From: Acidimicrobiales bacterium
Lineage (GTDB): Bacteria; Actinomycetota; Acidimicrobiia; Acidimicrobiales; Poriferisodalaceae
Direction: 5' to 3'
DNA: 64,000 nucleotides
Assembly (NCBI GenBank): GCA_009843525.1
Contig: VYDH01000036.1
Coordinates: forward strand, 62,001 to 126,000
Shown here: positions 19,821 to 28,644 of the stretch, piece by piece
Layout of the letters: each line of letters opens with the position of its first letter
Numbering within the stretch: the stretch's first letter is position 1
The notes under the pieces: model-generated
What the model was told of the DNA's origin: nothing
Databases searched by the model: none
Seen by the model: only the letters and a program-made list of their open reading frames with translations
Translations under genes and position numbers: made by a program

Positions 19821-21780
19821 GCCGGGTGTAGATGGGCCAGCCGTAGCCGTTGATCCAGGTGACGTCGACGTCGCTGCCCCGCAGCGCGATGCCCTCGTCG
19901 AGGATCTTGGCGCCCTCGTTGACCATCGGGTACAGGCAGCGTTCGAGGATCTCCTGGTCGGCGACATCCCGCAGCACCGCGCCCCGCTCGGCAGCAAAGT
20001 CGCGGATCATCTGCTCGACCTCCGGATCAGGGGTGGAGGCGCGGGTGTCGGGGTCGTAGGTGTAGTAGCCGCGGCCGTTCTTCTGGCCCCGGCGGCCCGA
20101 CTCGCACAGCACTTCGCGCACTGTCGAGCTCGACGACGTGGCCTCGTTCCAGCCGACGTCGAGCCCAGCCAAGTCGCTCATGGCGAACGGTCCCATCGGG
20201 AAGCCGAAGTCGTACACGACTTTGTCGATCTGGGCCGGCGTGGCGCCTTCCAGCAGCATCTTCTCGGCCTCGATGCCCCGCATGAACAGCATCCGGTTGC
20301 CGATGAAGCCGTAGCAGACGCCGCACAGCACCGGCGTCTTGCCGATGCGCTTGCCGATCGACATGGCAGTGGCGATCGCAGTGTGCGAGGTGTCATCGCC
20401 CCGTACCACTTCGAGCATCCGCATGACGTTGGCGGGGGAGAAGAAGTGCATGCCGATGACGTCCTCAGGCCGCGACGTGGCCGAGGCGATCTCGTTCACG
20501 TTCAGCGCCGAGGTGTTGGTGGCCAGCACCGCACCCGGCTTGCAGATGCCGTCGAGCTGAGCGAACACGTCCTTCTTGAGGTCCATGTTCTCGAAAACGG
20601 CCTCGATCATCAGGTCGCAGTCGGCGAAGTCGCCCATGTCGGTGGAGCCCTGCAGCAGGTCCATGCGGGTTTGCACGTCATCAGAGGAGATGCCGCCGCG
20701 CGCAGCGGTGCGCTCGTAGTTGCGCCGCACCACGCCGAGGCCCCGCTCGAGGCTGGCTTCGTCGCGCTCCACGAGAGTGACGGGTATGCCGATGTTGGCG
20801 AAGTTCATGGCGATGCCGCCGCCCATCGTTCCCGCGCCCAGGATGCCGACACGCCCGATGTCGACCTGCGGCGTGTCGCGGGGTACGTCGGGCACTTTCT
20901 GGGCGGCTCGCTCGGCGAAGAAGTAGTACTGCTGAGCGTTGGCCTGCGAGCTGCCCATCAGCTCGCCGAAGATGCGCTGCTCGGCGGCGAGCCCGGCCTC
21001 GAAGTCGCCGCTGGCTCCGGTCTCGACTGCGGCTTCCACGCAGCGGACGATGCAGTCGGCCGCCTCGAAACCGCGCGTGCGGCGAGCGATCGAGGCCCGG
21101 AACGCGGCGAACTGCTCGGCGCCGAAGCCTTCGAGGCGATCATTGCGATCGCGGATGCGCGGGCGAGGCATGCCCTCTGCCACCGCTCGGCGGGCGAAGG
21201 CCACCGCTCCGGCTTCGAGGTCGGCGAGCGAGTCGCCCACGATCTCGTTGATCAGGCCGCAGTCCAGCGCCTCCGCGGCACCGATGGGATCGCCGCTGAC
21301 CATGATCTCGAGCGCTCGCTGCGGGCCGGTGATGCGCGGCAGTCGTTGCGTGCCGCCGCCGCCCGGCAGCAGACCCAGCTTCACCTCGGGCAGGCCGAAC
21401 TGCGCCGAGTTGATAGCCACCCGGAAGTGCGCGCACAGCGCCACTTCCAATCCGCCGCCGAGCGCTGTGCCGTGGATGGCGGCTACCACCGGCTTGCTGC
21501 AGTCCTCCATGGCCTCTTGGCCGGGTACGAGGCCGGGCGGCTTCGGCGGCTGTGAGAACTCGGTGATGTCGGCCCCTGCAATGAACGTCCGGCCGTCGCA
21601 GATGAGCACGATGGCGGTGGCGTCGCTGGCTTCGGCGGCCGCCATGCCGTCGATGAGGCCCTGGCGCACGTGGTAGCTCAGCGCATTGACGGGCGGGTTG
21701 TTCACGATAAGCAGCGCCACATCGTCGCGGCGCTCGAGGCGCACCGACTCGGTCAACTGCATCGGATCGTTCTGTGTCAT
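19798..21780 (-). CDS. Bifunctional enoyl-CoA hydratase/3-hydroxyacyl-CoA dehydrogenase (frameshifted near 3' end)
   Basis: A FadB/FadJ-like beta-oxidation protein. Residues 1-190 are a crotonase domain (GTALGGGLEVALCAHFRVA oxyanion loop, LPEVKLGLLPGGGG); about 290-480 are a Rossmann NAD domain (VGILGAGTMGGGIA) with NTSALNVNEIA and GMHFFSPANVM; the rest is the 3-hydroxyacyl-CoA dehydrogenase C-terminal domain repeat. The frame as read ends with PIYTRRADVLGR, just where homologues continue WAD... in another frame, so about 45-50 residues of the final helical domain are lost. The ATG at 21780 follows a TACGCT box by seven bases. Confidence 0.9.
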   Translation of the reverse strand: MTQNDPMQLTESVRLERRDDVALLIVNNPPVNALSYHVRQGLIDGMAAAEASDATAIVLICDGRTFIAGADITEFSQPPKPPGLVPGQEAMEDCSKPVVAAIHGTALGGGLEVALCAHFRVAINSAQFGLPEVKLGLLPGGGGTQRLPRITGPQRALEIMVSGDPIGAAEALDCGLINEIVGDSLADLEAGAVAFARRAVAEGMPRPRIRDRNDRLEGFGAEQFAAFRASIARRTRGFEAADCIVRCVEAAVETGASGDFEAGLAAEQRIFGELMGSSQANAQQYYFFAERAAQKVPDVPRDTPQVDIGRVGILGAGTMGGGIAMNFANIGIPVTLVERDEASLERGLGVVRRNYERTAARGGISSDDVQTRMDLLQGSTDMGDFADCDLMIEAVFENMDLKKDVFAQLDGICKPGAVLATNTSALNVNEIASATSRPEDVIGMHFFSPANVMRMLEVVRGDDTSHTAIATAMSIGKRIGKTPVLCGVCYGFIGNRMLFMRGIEAEKMLLEGATPAQIDKVVYDFGFPMGPFAMSDLAGLDVGWNEATSSSSTVREVLCESGRRGQKNGRGYYTYDPDTRASTPDPEVEQMIRDFAAERGAVLRDVADQEILERCLYPMVNEGAKILDEGIALRGSDVDVTWINGYGWPIYTRRADVLGR

Positions 21781-21787
21781 GGGCCGC

Positions 21788-21874
21788 AGCGTACGCAACG
21801 ACGGCCGCACCGGACCGGGCCAAGCGGCTCGGCCCCGAATTCTCCCCGGTGCGGGTGGAGCTCGGCGATACGAT
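21788..21874. promoter_or_regulatory. Divergent -10 boxes between the FadB-type gene and ilvE
   Basis: Minus-strand TACGCT (21788-21793) lies seven bases before the ATG of the FadB-type gene. Plus-strand TACGAT (21869-21874) lies four bases before an in-frame ATG at 21879, too close for leaderless use, so ilvE is more likely to start at the GTG at 21927, where GGAG is suitably placed. Confidence 0.4.
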
Positions 21875-21926
21875 TCGCATGACTCGGGTGCTGCTGCGGC
21901 TCCGAGACACTTCAGATGGAGCGCCG

Positions 21927-22952
21927 GTGACTGAAAAGCCCGACCCGTTCACGGTCCCGTTCGGGACCATCTTCTGCGACTGGATGACGACGGCGCGTGC
22001 CGATGACGGGCCGTACGTCTATGGCGGCGTAGCAGAGCCGTTCGGCGACTTCTCGATCAGCCCCGCAGCGCATGTACTGCACTACGGCAGCGCCATCTTC
22101 GAAGGGCTGAAGGCACACCGCCAGGTCGACGGGTCATTGGCGATTTTCCGGCTGGACAGCCATGTCGCTCGCATGGTCGCGAGCGCGGAACGGCTCCGGC
22201 TGCCCGCGATCGACGGCGACGTGCTGCATCAGATGTCCATCGACGCCGTCGAGGCGAATGCCGGCGAGGTGCCAGACCCGCCCGGCTCGCTCTACATCCG
22301 TCCAACGCTGATCGGCACCGAGCCCGACATCGGGGCAGCCGCCCGCCCGACGCGCAGCGCGCTGCTCTACGTCGTGAACTGCCCCGTGGGCGACTACTTC
22401 AAGGGCGGCGTGCGGCCCCTGACCTTGCTGGTGGAGACTGAGATCCCCCGGACCGTCCCGCAGTTTGGCATGGTGAAGTGCGGCGGGAACTATGCGATGG
22501 CGCTCGCACCCACGCTGGATGCGATGGCCGGCAACGAGGCGATCGATCAGATGCTGTTTGCCACCGGCGGCGACATCACCGAAACCGGAGCTTCGAACTT
22601 CTTCCTCGCCGATGACGAGCGGGTGGTGACGCGCCACCTCGACGAGTCGTTCCTCCATGGCGTCACCCGGTCGTCGGTCATCGAGCTCGCCGCGTCTTTG
22701 GGGTACGAGGTCGAGGAGCGGTCGATCGACCCAGAGGAGCTCGTCGAGTGGGCCGAGCGGGGAGAGGCCTTCCTGTCGGGGACCGCCGCCGTGCTGGCGC
22801 CGGTCGGCACGATCCTGTATGAGGGCAAGACGCTCACCGTGGGCGACGGGCAACCAGGCAGCAACACGATGCGACTGCGCCAGGCACTGGTCGACATCCA
22901 GATCGGCGCTGCGCCCGATCCCTTCGGCTGGCGCACCCCCGTGAAGGGTTGA
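21927..22952 (+). CDS. ilvE: Branched-chain amino acid aminotransferase
   Basis: A 341-residue fold-type IV PLP aminotransferase interconverting leucine, isoleucine and valine with their 2-oxo acids. It shows the type II IlvE pattern: FGTIFCDWMTTA, HYGSAIFEGLKAHR, the PLP lysine in GMVKCGGNYAMAL, and the glycine-rich FATGGDITETGASNFF. The GTG at 21927 is used because GGAG lies five bases upstream and a -10 box lies about 50 bases upstream; an ATG at 21879 would add 16 residues without homology-like sequence. An HD-domain gene follows after three bases. Confidence 0.92.
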   Translation: MTEKPDPFTVPFGTIFCDWMTTARADDGPYVYGGVAEPFGDFSISPAAHVLHYGSAIFEGLKAHRQVDGSLAIFRLDSHVARMVASAERLRLPAIDGDVLHQMSIDAVEANAGEVPDPPGSLYIRPTLIGTEPDIGAAARPTRSALLYVVNCPVGDYFKGGVRPLTLLVETEIPRTVPQFGMVKCGGNYAMALAPTLDAMAGNEAIDQMLFATGGDITETGASNFFLADDERVVTRHLDESFLHGVTRSSVIELAASLGYEVEERSIDPEELVEWAERGEAFLSGTAAVLAPVGTILYEGKTLTVGDGQPGSNTMRLRQALVDIQIGAAPDPFGWRTPVKG

Positions 22953-22955
22953 CGC

Positions 22956-23549
22956 GTGGCCAGCCAGGATGCCGATCGCATCGTGTCCTGGACTGCCATG
23001 GAGCACGGCACGGCTGAGGACTACGAGTTCCTGGACCAGCAGCACTACGCACACGTGCGATCCGGCCTGGTCGACAACCTGCTGAACATCTTGCAGTGCC
23101 TGCGCGGACCGACGCTGGGCTACCCGATCGACCGCTACGACCACAGCCTCCAGTCGGCAACGAGGGCGCTGAGGAACGGCGAATCGACTGACCTGGTGGC
23201 CGCAGCTCTGTTGCATGACATCGGCGATGCGTTCGCGCCGGAGAACCACAGCGCTGCCGGCGCTGCGGTGCTGCAGCCCTATGTCGACGAGCGCACGCAC
23301 TGGGTGATCGCCCACCACGGGCTATTTCAGGGCTACTACTACTTCCATCATCTCGGCGGCGATCGAGACGCCCGTGAGCAGTACCAGGATTCGCCTCACT
23401 ACGACGCCTGCGTGGATTTCTGCGAGAACTACGACCAGAACTGCTTCGACCCGAAGTACTCCAATCTCGCAGCCGAAGATTTCCGCCCTCTGCTCGACGA
23501 GGTTTTCAGCCGTCCCTCACAGGTTCCCGCCACCGCCCCGCTGCCCTGA
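22956..23549 (+). CDS. HD-domain protein, PhnZ-like
   Basis: A 197-residue metal-dependent HD-domain protein. The H...HD...H pattern is present as YDHSLQSATRAL, then ALLHDIGDAFAPENHS and IAHHGLFQGYYYFHHL. The pattern resembles mixed-valent diiron oxygenases of the PhnZ/myo-inositol oxygenase group more than HD phosphohydrolases, and has the extra histidines of that group. Three bases separate it from ilvE, so they are probably cotranscribed, but no functional link to amino acid metabolism is known to me. The GTG start follows the ilvE stop directly. Confidence 0.82.
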   Translation: MASQDADRIVSWTAMEHGTAEDYEFLDQQHYAHVRSGLVDNLLNILQCLRGPTLGYPIDRYDHSLQSATRALRNGESTDLVAAALLHDIGDAFAPENHSAAGAAVLQPYVDERTHWVIAHHGLFQGYYYFHHLGGDRDAREQYQDSPHYDACVDFCENYDQNCFDPKYSNLAAEDFRPLLDEVFSRPSQVPATAPLP

Positions 23550-23584
23550 GCCCGCAGCGCGGCTTGGCCCGCGTGACATCAGGC

Positions 23585-24187
23585 TCAGAGGCGGGTGATG
23601 GGGTCGCCGGCGCGGACGGTTCCGGGCTGGACGACTCGGCAGTTGACGCCCCGCATGCGCAGGTCGCGGCCCTCGCCGGTGTTCACGAACCGCAGAGCGT
23701 CACGGCCGAATCGGGCGGCGAACTTGGCGCAGCCTCGGTGCGGTTTGGCCGTGACCTCCAGGATCGCATCACCGAGTCTCAGTTGGGCGCCGGCGGGCAG
23801 CGTCGCATGGCTGATGTCGAGGTCTGCGTAGATCTGGTCGCCGGCGAGCGGCCAGCGTTCGACCGGCCCGATAACCACCGCCGCCGAACGGGCGCTCATG
23901 ATGGTGATCTGAGCGTCCGGGTGCGGTCCGCCATCGGCTGACGACGGCGAGCCTCGCTGGTTCCACGTGTCGCCCGCAACGCCCTCGGCATCGTTGATCT
24001 CGGCCACGTCGAGCACCTCGCGGGCATCTTCGGCAGGGCGGCGAACGATGAGATGGATGATGCCGGTGCTGCCGGGAGCCTGGCGAATGTGGGGCAGCGC
24101 AGCTTCCAGCTCGGCGGCGCTGCGGTGGCGCGCCTCATCGCTGCTGTCGGATCTCGTGGCCGTACCGGTATCCGCTGATGCGTTCAT
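23585..24187 (-). CDS. MOSC-domain protein
   Basis: A 200-residue protein with a MOSC domain over about residues 40-195. MOSC domains occur in molybdenum cofactor sulfurases and in mARC-type enzymes; the conserved cysteine appears in KPHRGCAKFAARFG, and the preceding IYADLDIS and LGDAILEVTA strands match the beta-barrel core. Stand-alone bacterial MOSC proteins are thought to handle sulfur or metal cofactors. It lies 63 bases downstream of the large hydantoinase gene and may be read with it. A molybdoenzyme is encoded at about 40.9-43.8 kb, but no direct link is shown. Confidence 0.9.
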   Translation of the reverse strand: MNASADTGTATRSDSSDEARHRSAAELEAALPHIRQAPGSTGIIHLIVRRPAEDAREVLDVAEINDAEGVAGDTWNQRGSPSSADGGPHPDAQITIMSARSAAVVIGPVERWPLAGDQIYADLDISHATLPAGAQLRLGDAILEVTAKPHRGCAKFAARFGRDALRFVNTGEGRDLRMRGVNCRVVQPGTVRAGDPITRL

Positions 24188-24250
24188 GTGAGGGCGCCTT
24201 CGGGTGGGGTCGAATGGGCAGGGGCGCTCCTGGCCTCCGCCACAGGGGGA

Positions 24251-27200
24251 TTATTGCGCCGGAGGCGGCGCCGGCGAAGTGAATTCGAGCTGAAGGTCGC
24301 GCGTCACGGCCTCGGGGTCTCGCTCAGCGGGGTCGCCGAAGCCGCCGCCGCCCGGGAATTCCACGATCAGCCGACGGTCGCCGGGGATCACCGAGCGGCC
24401 CTTGGCTCGTACGTCGGTGCCGTCGTCGAGCGACAACCGCCCCAGCGCTCCCGGTCCGCCGCCATGTCGACCTCTTGCTGCAAAGACAGTCCGCTCGTAG
24501 GTGGCGCTGATCGAGAAATCACGTCCTTGGCGGTTCTCCAGCTCGATGATTTGGCCGAGCCCACCCCGGTACATGCCCTGCCCGCCCGAATCGCGGCGGA
24601 ACTCCTTGCGCCAGAACACGAGCGGCGAGCCGATTTCGTTCACCTCCACTGGCATGTTGCGCACTCCGCTCGGGAAGGCCGTAGCCGACAACCCATCCGC
24701 CTGCGGGCGGGCGCCGGCTCCGCCCGAATGGAAGCTCATGAGGATGTACCGCTCCAGCTTGCGTCGGTCGGATTCGTCGCCCGATTGCCCAACCGTCGTG
24801 CGGGAGCGATTCGTCGCGCCGACCCCGGTGTCGGGCTCCCACATGCCGGTGCCGAGCAGGTTCCACAGCGACGATGTGCCCTCCGCTGGCACCCGTTCGG
24901 GCACCACCTGGCTCAGGCAGCCGAACACGGCATCAGGGAGCAATTGGCCCATGACGTGACGCACGTTCACCGCTGCGGGGTGGGGAGCATTGAGAATGCA
25001 GCCTTCGGGCGCTCGCACCCGCACGGCGTCGAGCGAGCCCGTGTTGTTTGGGATGTCGGGGCCGATGATGCAGCGCACGCCGAATGACGTGTAGGCGTCG
25101 GTGTAGGCCATCGGCACGTTGATGCCCCAGCTCGACTGAGGCCCAGTGCCGGAGAAGTCCACGTCGATACCGTCCTCATCGACGGTCAGCGAGCACACGA
25201 TGTCGATGGGCTGCTCCATGCCGTCGACGCGCATTGTCGAGCGCCATGTGCCAATCGGCAGCTCGCCGATCGCATCGAGCATGGCCCGATGCGACGACGT
25301 GATGATGTGGCTGGCCAACTCATCCAAATCGGTCATGGCGTACTCATCCATCATCGAAATGAGGCGCGCGGCACCGGTTTCGTTGCAAGCAGCCAGCGAG
25401 TGGATGTCGCCGATGACCTGCACCGGATCGCGGACGTTGGCCTCGATGATCGCCACCACGTTCGGGTCGAACACGCCGTCGGTGGCGAACTTCAGTATCG
25501 GCAGGTACAGGCCCTCGTGGTACACCTCCTTCGAGTCGGTGGTGAATCCGGCGCCGCCGATGTCCACCACGTGGCTCGTGCAGGCGAACAGCGCCACCAA
25601 TTCGCCGCGCAGGAACGCCGGCGTGACCACGACGATGTCGAACAGGTGGCCGGTGCCCTTCCATGGGTCGTTGGTGAGGAAGATGTCGCCGGGGCGCATC
25701 TCCGACGCCGGGTAGCGATCCAGAAAATGCAGCACCGAGTAGGCCATGGAGTTCACATGGCCCGGCGTGCCCGTGACCGACTGGGCGAGCATCCGCCCCT
25801 GGGGGTCGAAGATGCCCGCCGACAGATCGCCGGCTTCCCGCGTCGAAGTGCTGAAGGCTGCACGCACAAGCGCCCGAGCCTGTTCCTCGGTCACCGAGAT
25901 CAGCCGGTTCCACTGCACGCCCAGCCGCACCGCGTCGAGGTCTGCAGTGGAAGCGGCTGCCGTTTGCGGCGCCGAGACGCCGGTGAGCCGCAAGTGCCCA
26001 CCCGCCGTGACTGTTGCCACCGCTCCAGCAGGCACCAAGGTCGTGGTCTGGTCCTCGGTGATCAGCGCAGGTCCTGCCAGCCACGCGCCTTCAGTGAGGA
26101 TGTCGCGCTCGAAAACTGCATGGGAAACGGTCCGGCCGGTAGCGGTATCGGTGACGAGCGCCGTCGCGTCGGTGGTAGCCGGTTCGTCGGCGACGGCTGG
26201 ATGCAGCGAAACTGCGGGGGCCTGCGGGGTACGGATTTCCAGCAGCCAGCTCAGGACCTCGATCTCGAGGTTGCCGATGTGGCGCGTGTAGAGCTGCTGG
26301 TAGGCCTTCGTGAACGCAGTGCGCAGCTGGCTGCGCACCTCGGCATCGCTCGGGCTGTCGATGTCGTCGGCGAGCAGAGCTGCAGCGTCGACGTCGACGG
26401 TGATCTCATGGCCTTGGCCGCGATATCGCATCAGGGCTCGCACGTGCGTGGCCGTCTCGGCACCGGGCGCAGCAGCGTGCACGATCGCGTTGGACTCGGC
26501 GGCCATCTCGCTGAGCAGCGCTGCCAAGTTGGCTGCTGTCAGCTCGCTCACGCGGGCATGGCGGGTGCGCACCGACTCGTGGGCCACCGGTGCCGCCAGA
26601 AAGCCGATGGCCGAACCCACGCCTGCTCCAGCAGGCACCACGAGGTCGTCAATGCCCAGCTTGGCGGCCACCCGTGCGGCGTGCAGCGGCGCAGCACCGC
26701 CGAATGCGATGAGCGTGCCCCGACTGATGTCGCAGCCTTGATCTGCAGCGTGAACACGACCGGCATTGGCCATGTTCTCGTCGACGACCTCGGAGATGCC
26801 TATGGCAGAGATCGCTGTCTGCAGACCCGCCGGCTCGGCCAGCGCAGTCCCGACGGCCTTGGCGGCGGCATCGACGTCGAAGGTCAACGTGCCGCCGGCA
26901 AACCGTTCCGGCGCCAGCCTGCCCAGCACGGCATCGGCGTCGGTCACCGTTGGCTCGATCCCGCCGCGCCCGTAGGCCGCAGGACCCGGTTCGGAACCCG
27001 CGCTGGCCGGACCGACGGTGATGCGCCCGAGCGCGTCGAGGCCGGCGATGGAGCCGCCACCGGCGCCGATCTCGACCATCTCGATCACCGGCAGACGCAG
27101 GGGGAGCCCGCTGCCGGCCAGGAAGCGGTACTCGCGACCGACCTCGAATTCGCGGCTCGTGCGAGGATGACCGCCTTCGACGATGCACAGTTTCGCCGTG

Positions 27201-28090
27201 GTGCCGCCCATGTCGAAGCTGAGGGCTCGTTCGCAGTCGAGGCCGCGGGCGATCCCCGAGGCGAGCAGTGCGCCGCCGGCAGGCCCGCTCTCGATCAGGC
27301 GGACCGGGAAGCGCAGCGCCTCAGCGAGCGTTCCCAGTCCGCCGCCGGAAGTCATGAGGAACACCTCGCAGCCCAATCCCAGCGCTGCGAGCCGTGCATC
27401 GAGATCGGTCAGGTACTGCCTCACGAGAGGTGCGATGTAGGCGTTGGCGCACGCGGTGGAAAAGCGTTCGTATTCCCGGATCTCCGGGCAGACCTCGCTG
27501 GAGATGGTGACGGTCGCCTCGGGCCAGCACTCCGCCAGGATCTCGGCGGTGCGTTCCTCATGACGGGCATCGAGGTACGCGTGCAGGTAGCCGACCGCGA
27601 CGCTGGTCACGCCGTCGGCCGCCAATGATTCCGCCGCGGACCGCACCGCGTGCTCATCCAGTGGCAGCAGCACCGTGCCGTCGGCGGCGATCCGTTCGGG
27701 TATGCCGATACGACGGTTGCGAGGCACCAGTGGCTCGGGCCGGCGCATGTACAGGTCGTACTGCTCGAACCGGTTCTCGTGGGCCATCTCAACCGAATCG
27801 CGGAGGCCCTGCGTGGTCAGCAGTGCCGTGCGTGCACCCCGGCGTTCGATAAGTGCATTCGTGGCGAGGGTGGTGCCGTGGATGAACACGCCCACCTCCG
27901 CGGGGGCAACGCCTGCCTCGCGCAGCACACGCTCGACGCCGTCAAGCACAGCGTCGGCCGGCGCGTCAGGTGTCGTCAGCACCTTGGCGGTGTGCAGGAC
28001 GGGTCTGCCGCCTGCGCCATCGACCTCCAACGCAATGTCGGTGAACGTGCCGCCGATGTCGGCTGCCAGCCGGGCGCGTGCGCCTGCCAT
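24251..28090 (-). CDS. Fused hydantoinase/5-oxoprolinase (HyuA-HyuB)
   Basis: A 1279-residue protein joining the two halves of the hydantoinase/oxoprolinase family. Residues 1-690 are HyuA: ADIGGTFTDIAL (ATP-binding actin-like fold), HGTTLATNALIERRGA, FDMGGTTAKLCIVEG. Residues 720-1265 are HyuB: FLTNDPWKGTGHLFDIVVVTP, VDFSGTGPQSSWGINVP and the C-terminal EFPGGGGFGDPAERDP. Family enzymes use ATP to open cyclic amides such as 5-oxoproline or hydantoins, or carboxylate acetone/acetophenone. Bacteria often keep the halves as separate genes, so fusion is less common. The ATG follows TACGCT by six bases. Confidence 0.94.
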   Translation of the reverse strand: MAGARARLAADIGGTFTDIALEVDGAGGRPVLHTAKVLTTPDAPADAVLDGVERVLREAGVAPAEVGVFIHGTTLATNALIERRGARTALLTTQGLRDSVEMAHENRFEQYDLYMRRPEPLVPRNRRIGIPERIAADGTVLLPLDEHAVRSAAESLAADGVTSVAVGYLHAYLDARHEERTAEILAECWPEATVTISSEVCPEIREYERFSTACANAYIAPLVRQYLTDLDARLAALGLGCEVFLMTSGGGLGTLAEALRFPVRLIESGPAGGALLASGIARGLDCERALSFDMGGTTAKLCIVEGGHPRTSREFEVGREYRFLAGSGLPLRLPVIEMVEIGAGGGSIAGLDALGRITVGPASAGSEPGPAAYGRGGIEPTVTDADAVLGRLAPERFAGGTLTFDVDAAAKAVGTALAEPAGLQTAISAIGISEVVDENMANAGRVHAADQGCDISRGTLIAFGGAAPLHAARVAAKLGIDDLVVPAGAGVGSAIGFLAAPVAHESVRTRHARVSELTAANLAALLSEMAAESNAIVHAAAPGAETATHVRALMRYRGQGHEITVDVDAAALLADDIDSPSDAEVRSQLRTAFTKAYQQLYTRHIGNLEIEVLSWLLEIRTPQAPAVSLHPAVADEPATTDATALVTDTATGRTVSHAVFERDILTEGAWLAGPALITEDQTTTLVPAGAVATVTAGGHLRLTGVSAPQTAAASTADLDAVRLGVQWNRLISVTEEQARALVRAAFSTSTREAGDLSAGIFDPQGRMLAQSVTGTPGHVNSMAYSVLHFLDRYPASEMRPGDIFLTNDPWKGTGHLFDIVVVTPAFLRGELVALFACTSHVVDIGGAGFTTDSKEVYHEGLYLPILKFATDGVFDPNVVAIIEANVRDPVQVIGDIHSLAACNETGAARLISMMDEYAMTDLDELASHIITSSHRAMLDAIGELPIGTWRSTMRVDGMEQPIDIVCSLTVDEDGIDVDFSGTGPQSSWGINVPMAYTDAYTSFGVRCIIGPDIPNNTGSLDAVRVRAPEGCILNAPHPAAVNVRHVMGQLLPDAVFGCLSQVVPERVPAEGTSSLWNLLGTGMWEPDTGVGATNRSRTTVGQSGDESDRRKLERYILMSFHSGGAGARPQADGLSATAFPSGVRNMPVEVNEIGSPLVFWRKEFRRDSGGQGMYRGGLGQIIELENRQGRDFSISATYERTVFAARGRHGGGPGALGRLSLDDGTDVRAKGRSVIPGDRRLIVEFPGGGGFGDPAERDPEAVTRDLQLEFTSPAPPPAQ

Positions 28091-28096
28091 CGGCCC

Positions 28097-28136
28097 AGCG
28101 TAGGCGCGTCGTCGCGGAAGGCTGCGGGGCTACCGT
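28097..28136. promoter_or_regulatory. Back-to-back leaderless promoters of hyuAB and ribH
   Basis: Only 52 bases separate the starts. TACGCT on the minus strand (28097-28102) is six bases before the HyuAB ATG, and TACCGT on the plus strand (28131-28136) is six bases before the ribH GTG. No ribosome binding site precedes either start. Confidence 0.48.
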
Positions 28137-28142
28137 GCAGGC

Positions 28143-28628
28143 GTGGCGAGTGGCGACCAGCGTGGCGGAAGGCCGCCGGCGGGTGCCGGTGCGGGCCTGC
28201 GCGTCGGCATCGTGCGGGCGACGTGGAACCCCGAGATCGTGGACCGGTTGGCAGCCGGTGCCCGGCGAGGCCTCGATGAGCTCGGCGTCGCTGAGACGAC
28301 CGAGGTGACGGTGCCCGGATGCTTCGAGATCCCCTTCGCTGCACAGGTGCTCGCTCACAGCGGGCAGGTCAATGCGATCGTTGTGATCGGGGCCGTGATC
28401 CGCGGGGAGACGACCCACTACGAGCTGGTCAGCGAGGGCGCTGCGCATGGCGTGATGGCGGTTCAGCTGGAGACGGGCATTCCGGTCGGCTTGGGCTTGG
28501 TCACGGTGGAGAACACTGAACAGGCGACGGCTCGCAGCGAGGGCGCGGGAGGTCACAACGTCGGTGAGGACGCGGCCTACGTGGCCGTGTCGATGGCCCT
28601 GCTCGCCCGCGACTTCCCTGCTGGCTGA
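28143..28628 (+). CDS. ribH: 6,7-dimethyl-8-ribityllumazine synthase
   Basis: A 161-residue lumazine synthase, condensing 5-amino-6-ribitylamino-uracil with dihydroxybutanone phosphate in riboflavin synthesis. Conserved pieces are VPGCFEIPFAAQVL, GAVIRGETTHYELVSE with the catalytic His, and GLVTVENTEQATARSE. The length is normal for the icosahedral enzyme. The rest of the riboflavin pathway is absent nearby. Its substrate is also a substrate of FbiC, encoded 23 kb away. The GTG start is six bases from a TACCGT box. Confidence 0.96.
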   Translation: MASGDQRGGRPPAGAGAGLRVGIVRATWNPEIVDRLAAGARRGLDELGVAETTEVTVPGCFEIPFAAQVLAHSGQVNAIVVIGAVIRGETTHYELVSEGAAHGVMAVQLETGIPVGLGLVTVENTEQATARSEGAGGHNVGEDAAYVAVSMALLARDFPAG

Positions 28629-28644
28629 GCGACCGGAGCCGTTC

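Noticed and set aside
25289..27628. Very long open frame on the plus strand opposite the HyuA-HyuB gene
   Set aside because: Its sequence has no recognisable domain and the codon third-position pattern fits the opposite strand; such antisense frames are common in G+C-rich genes. The HyuA-HyuB motifs on the minus strand are unambiguous.
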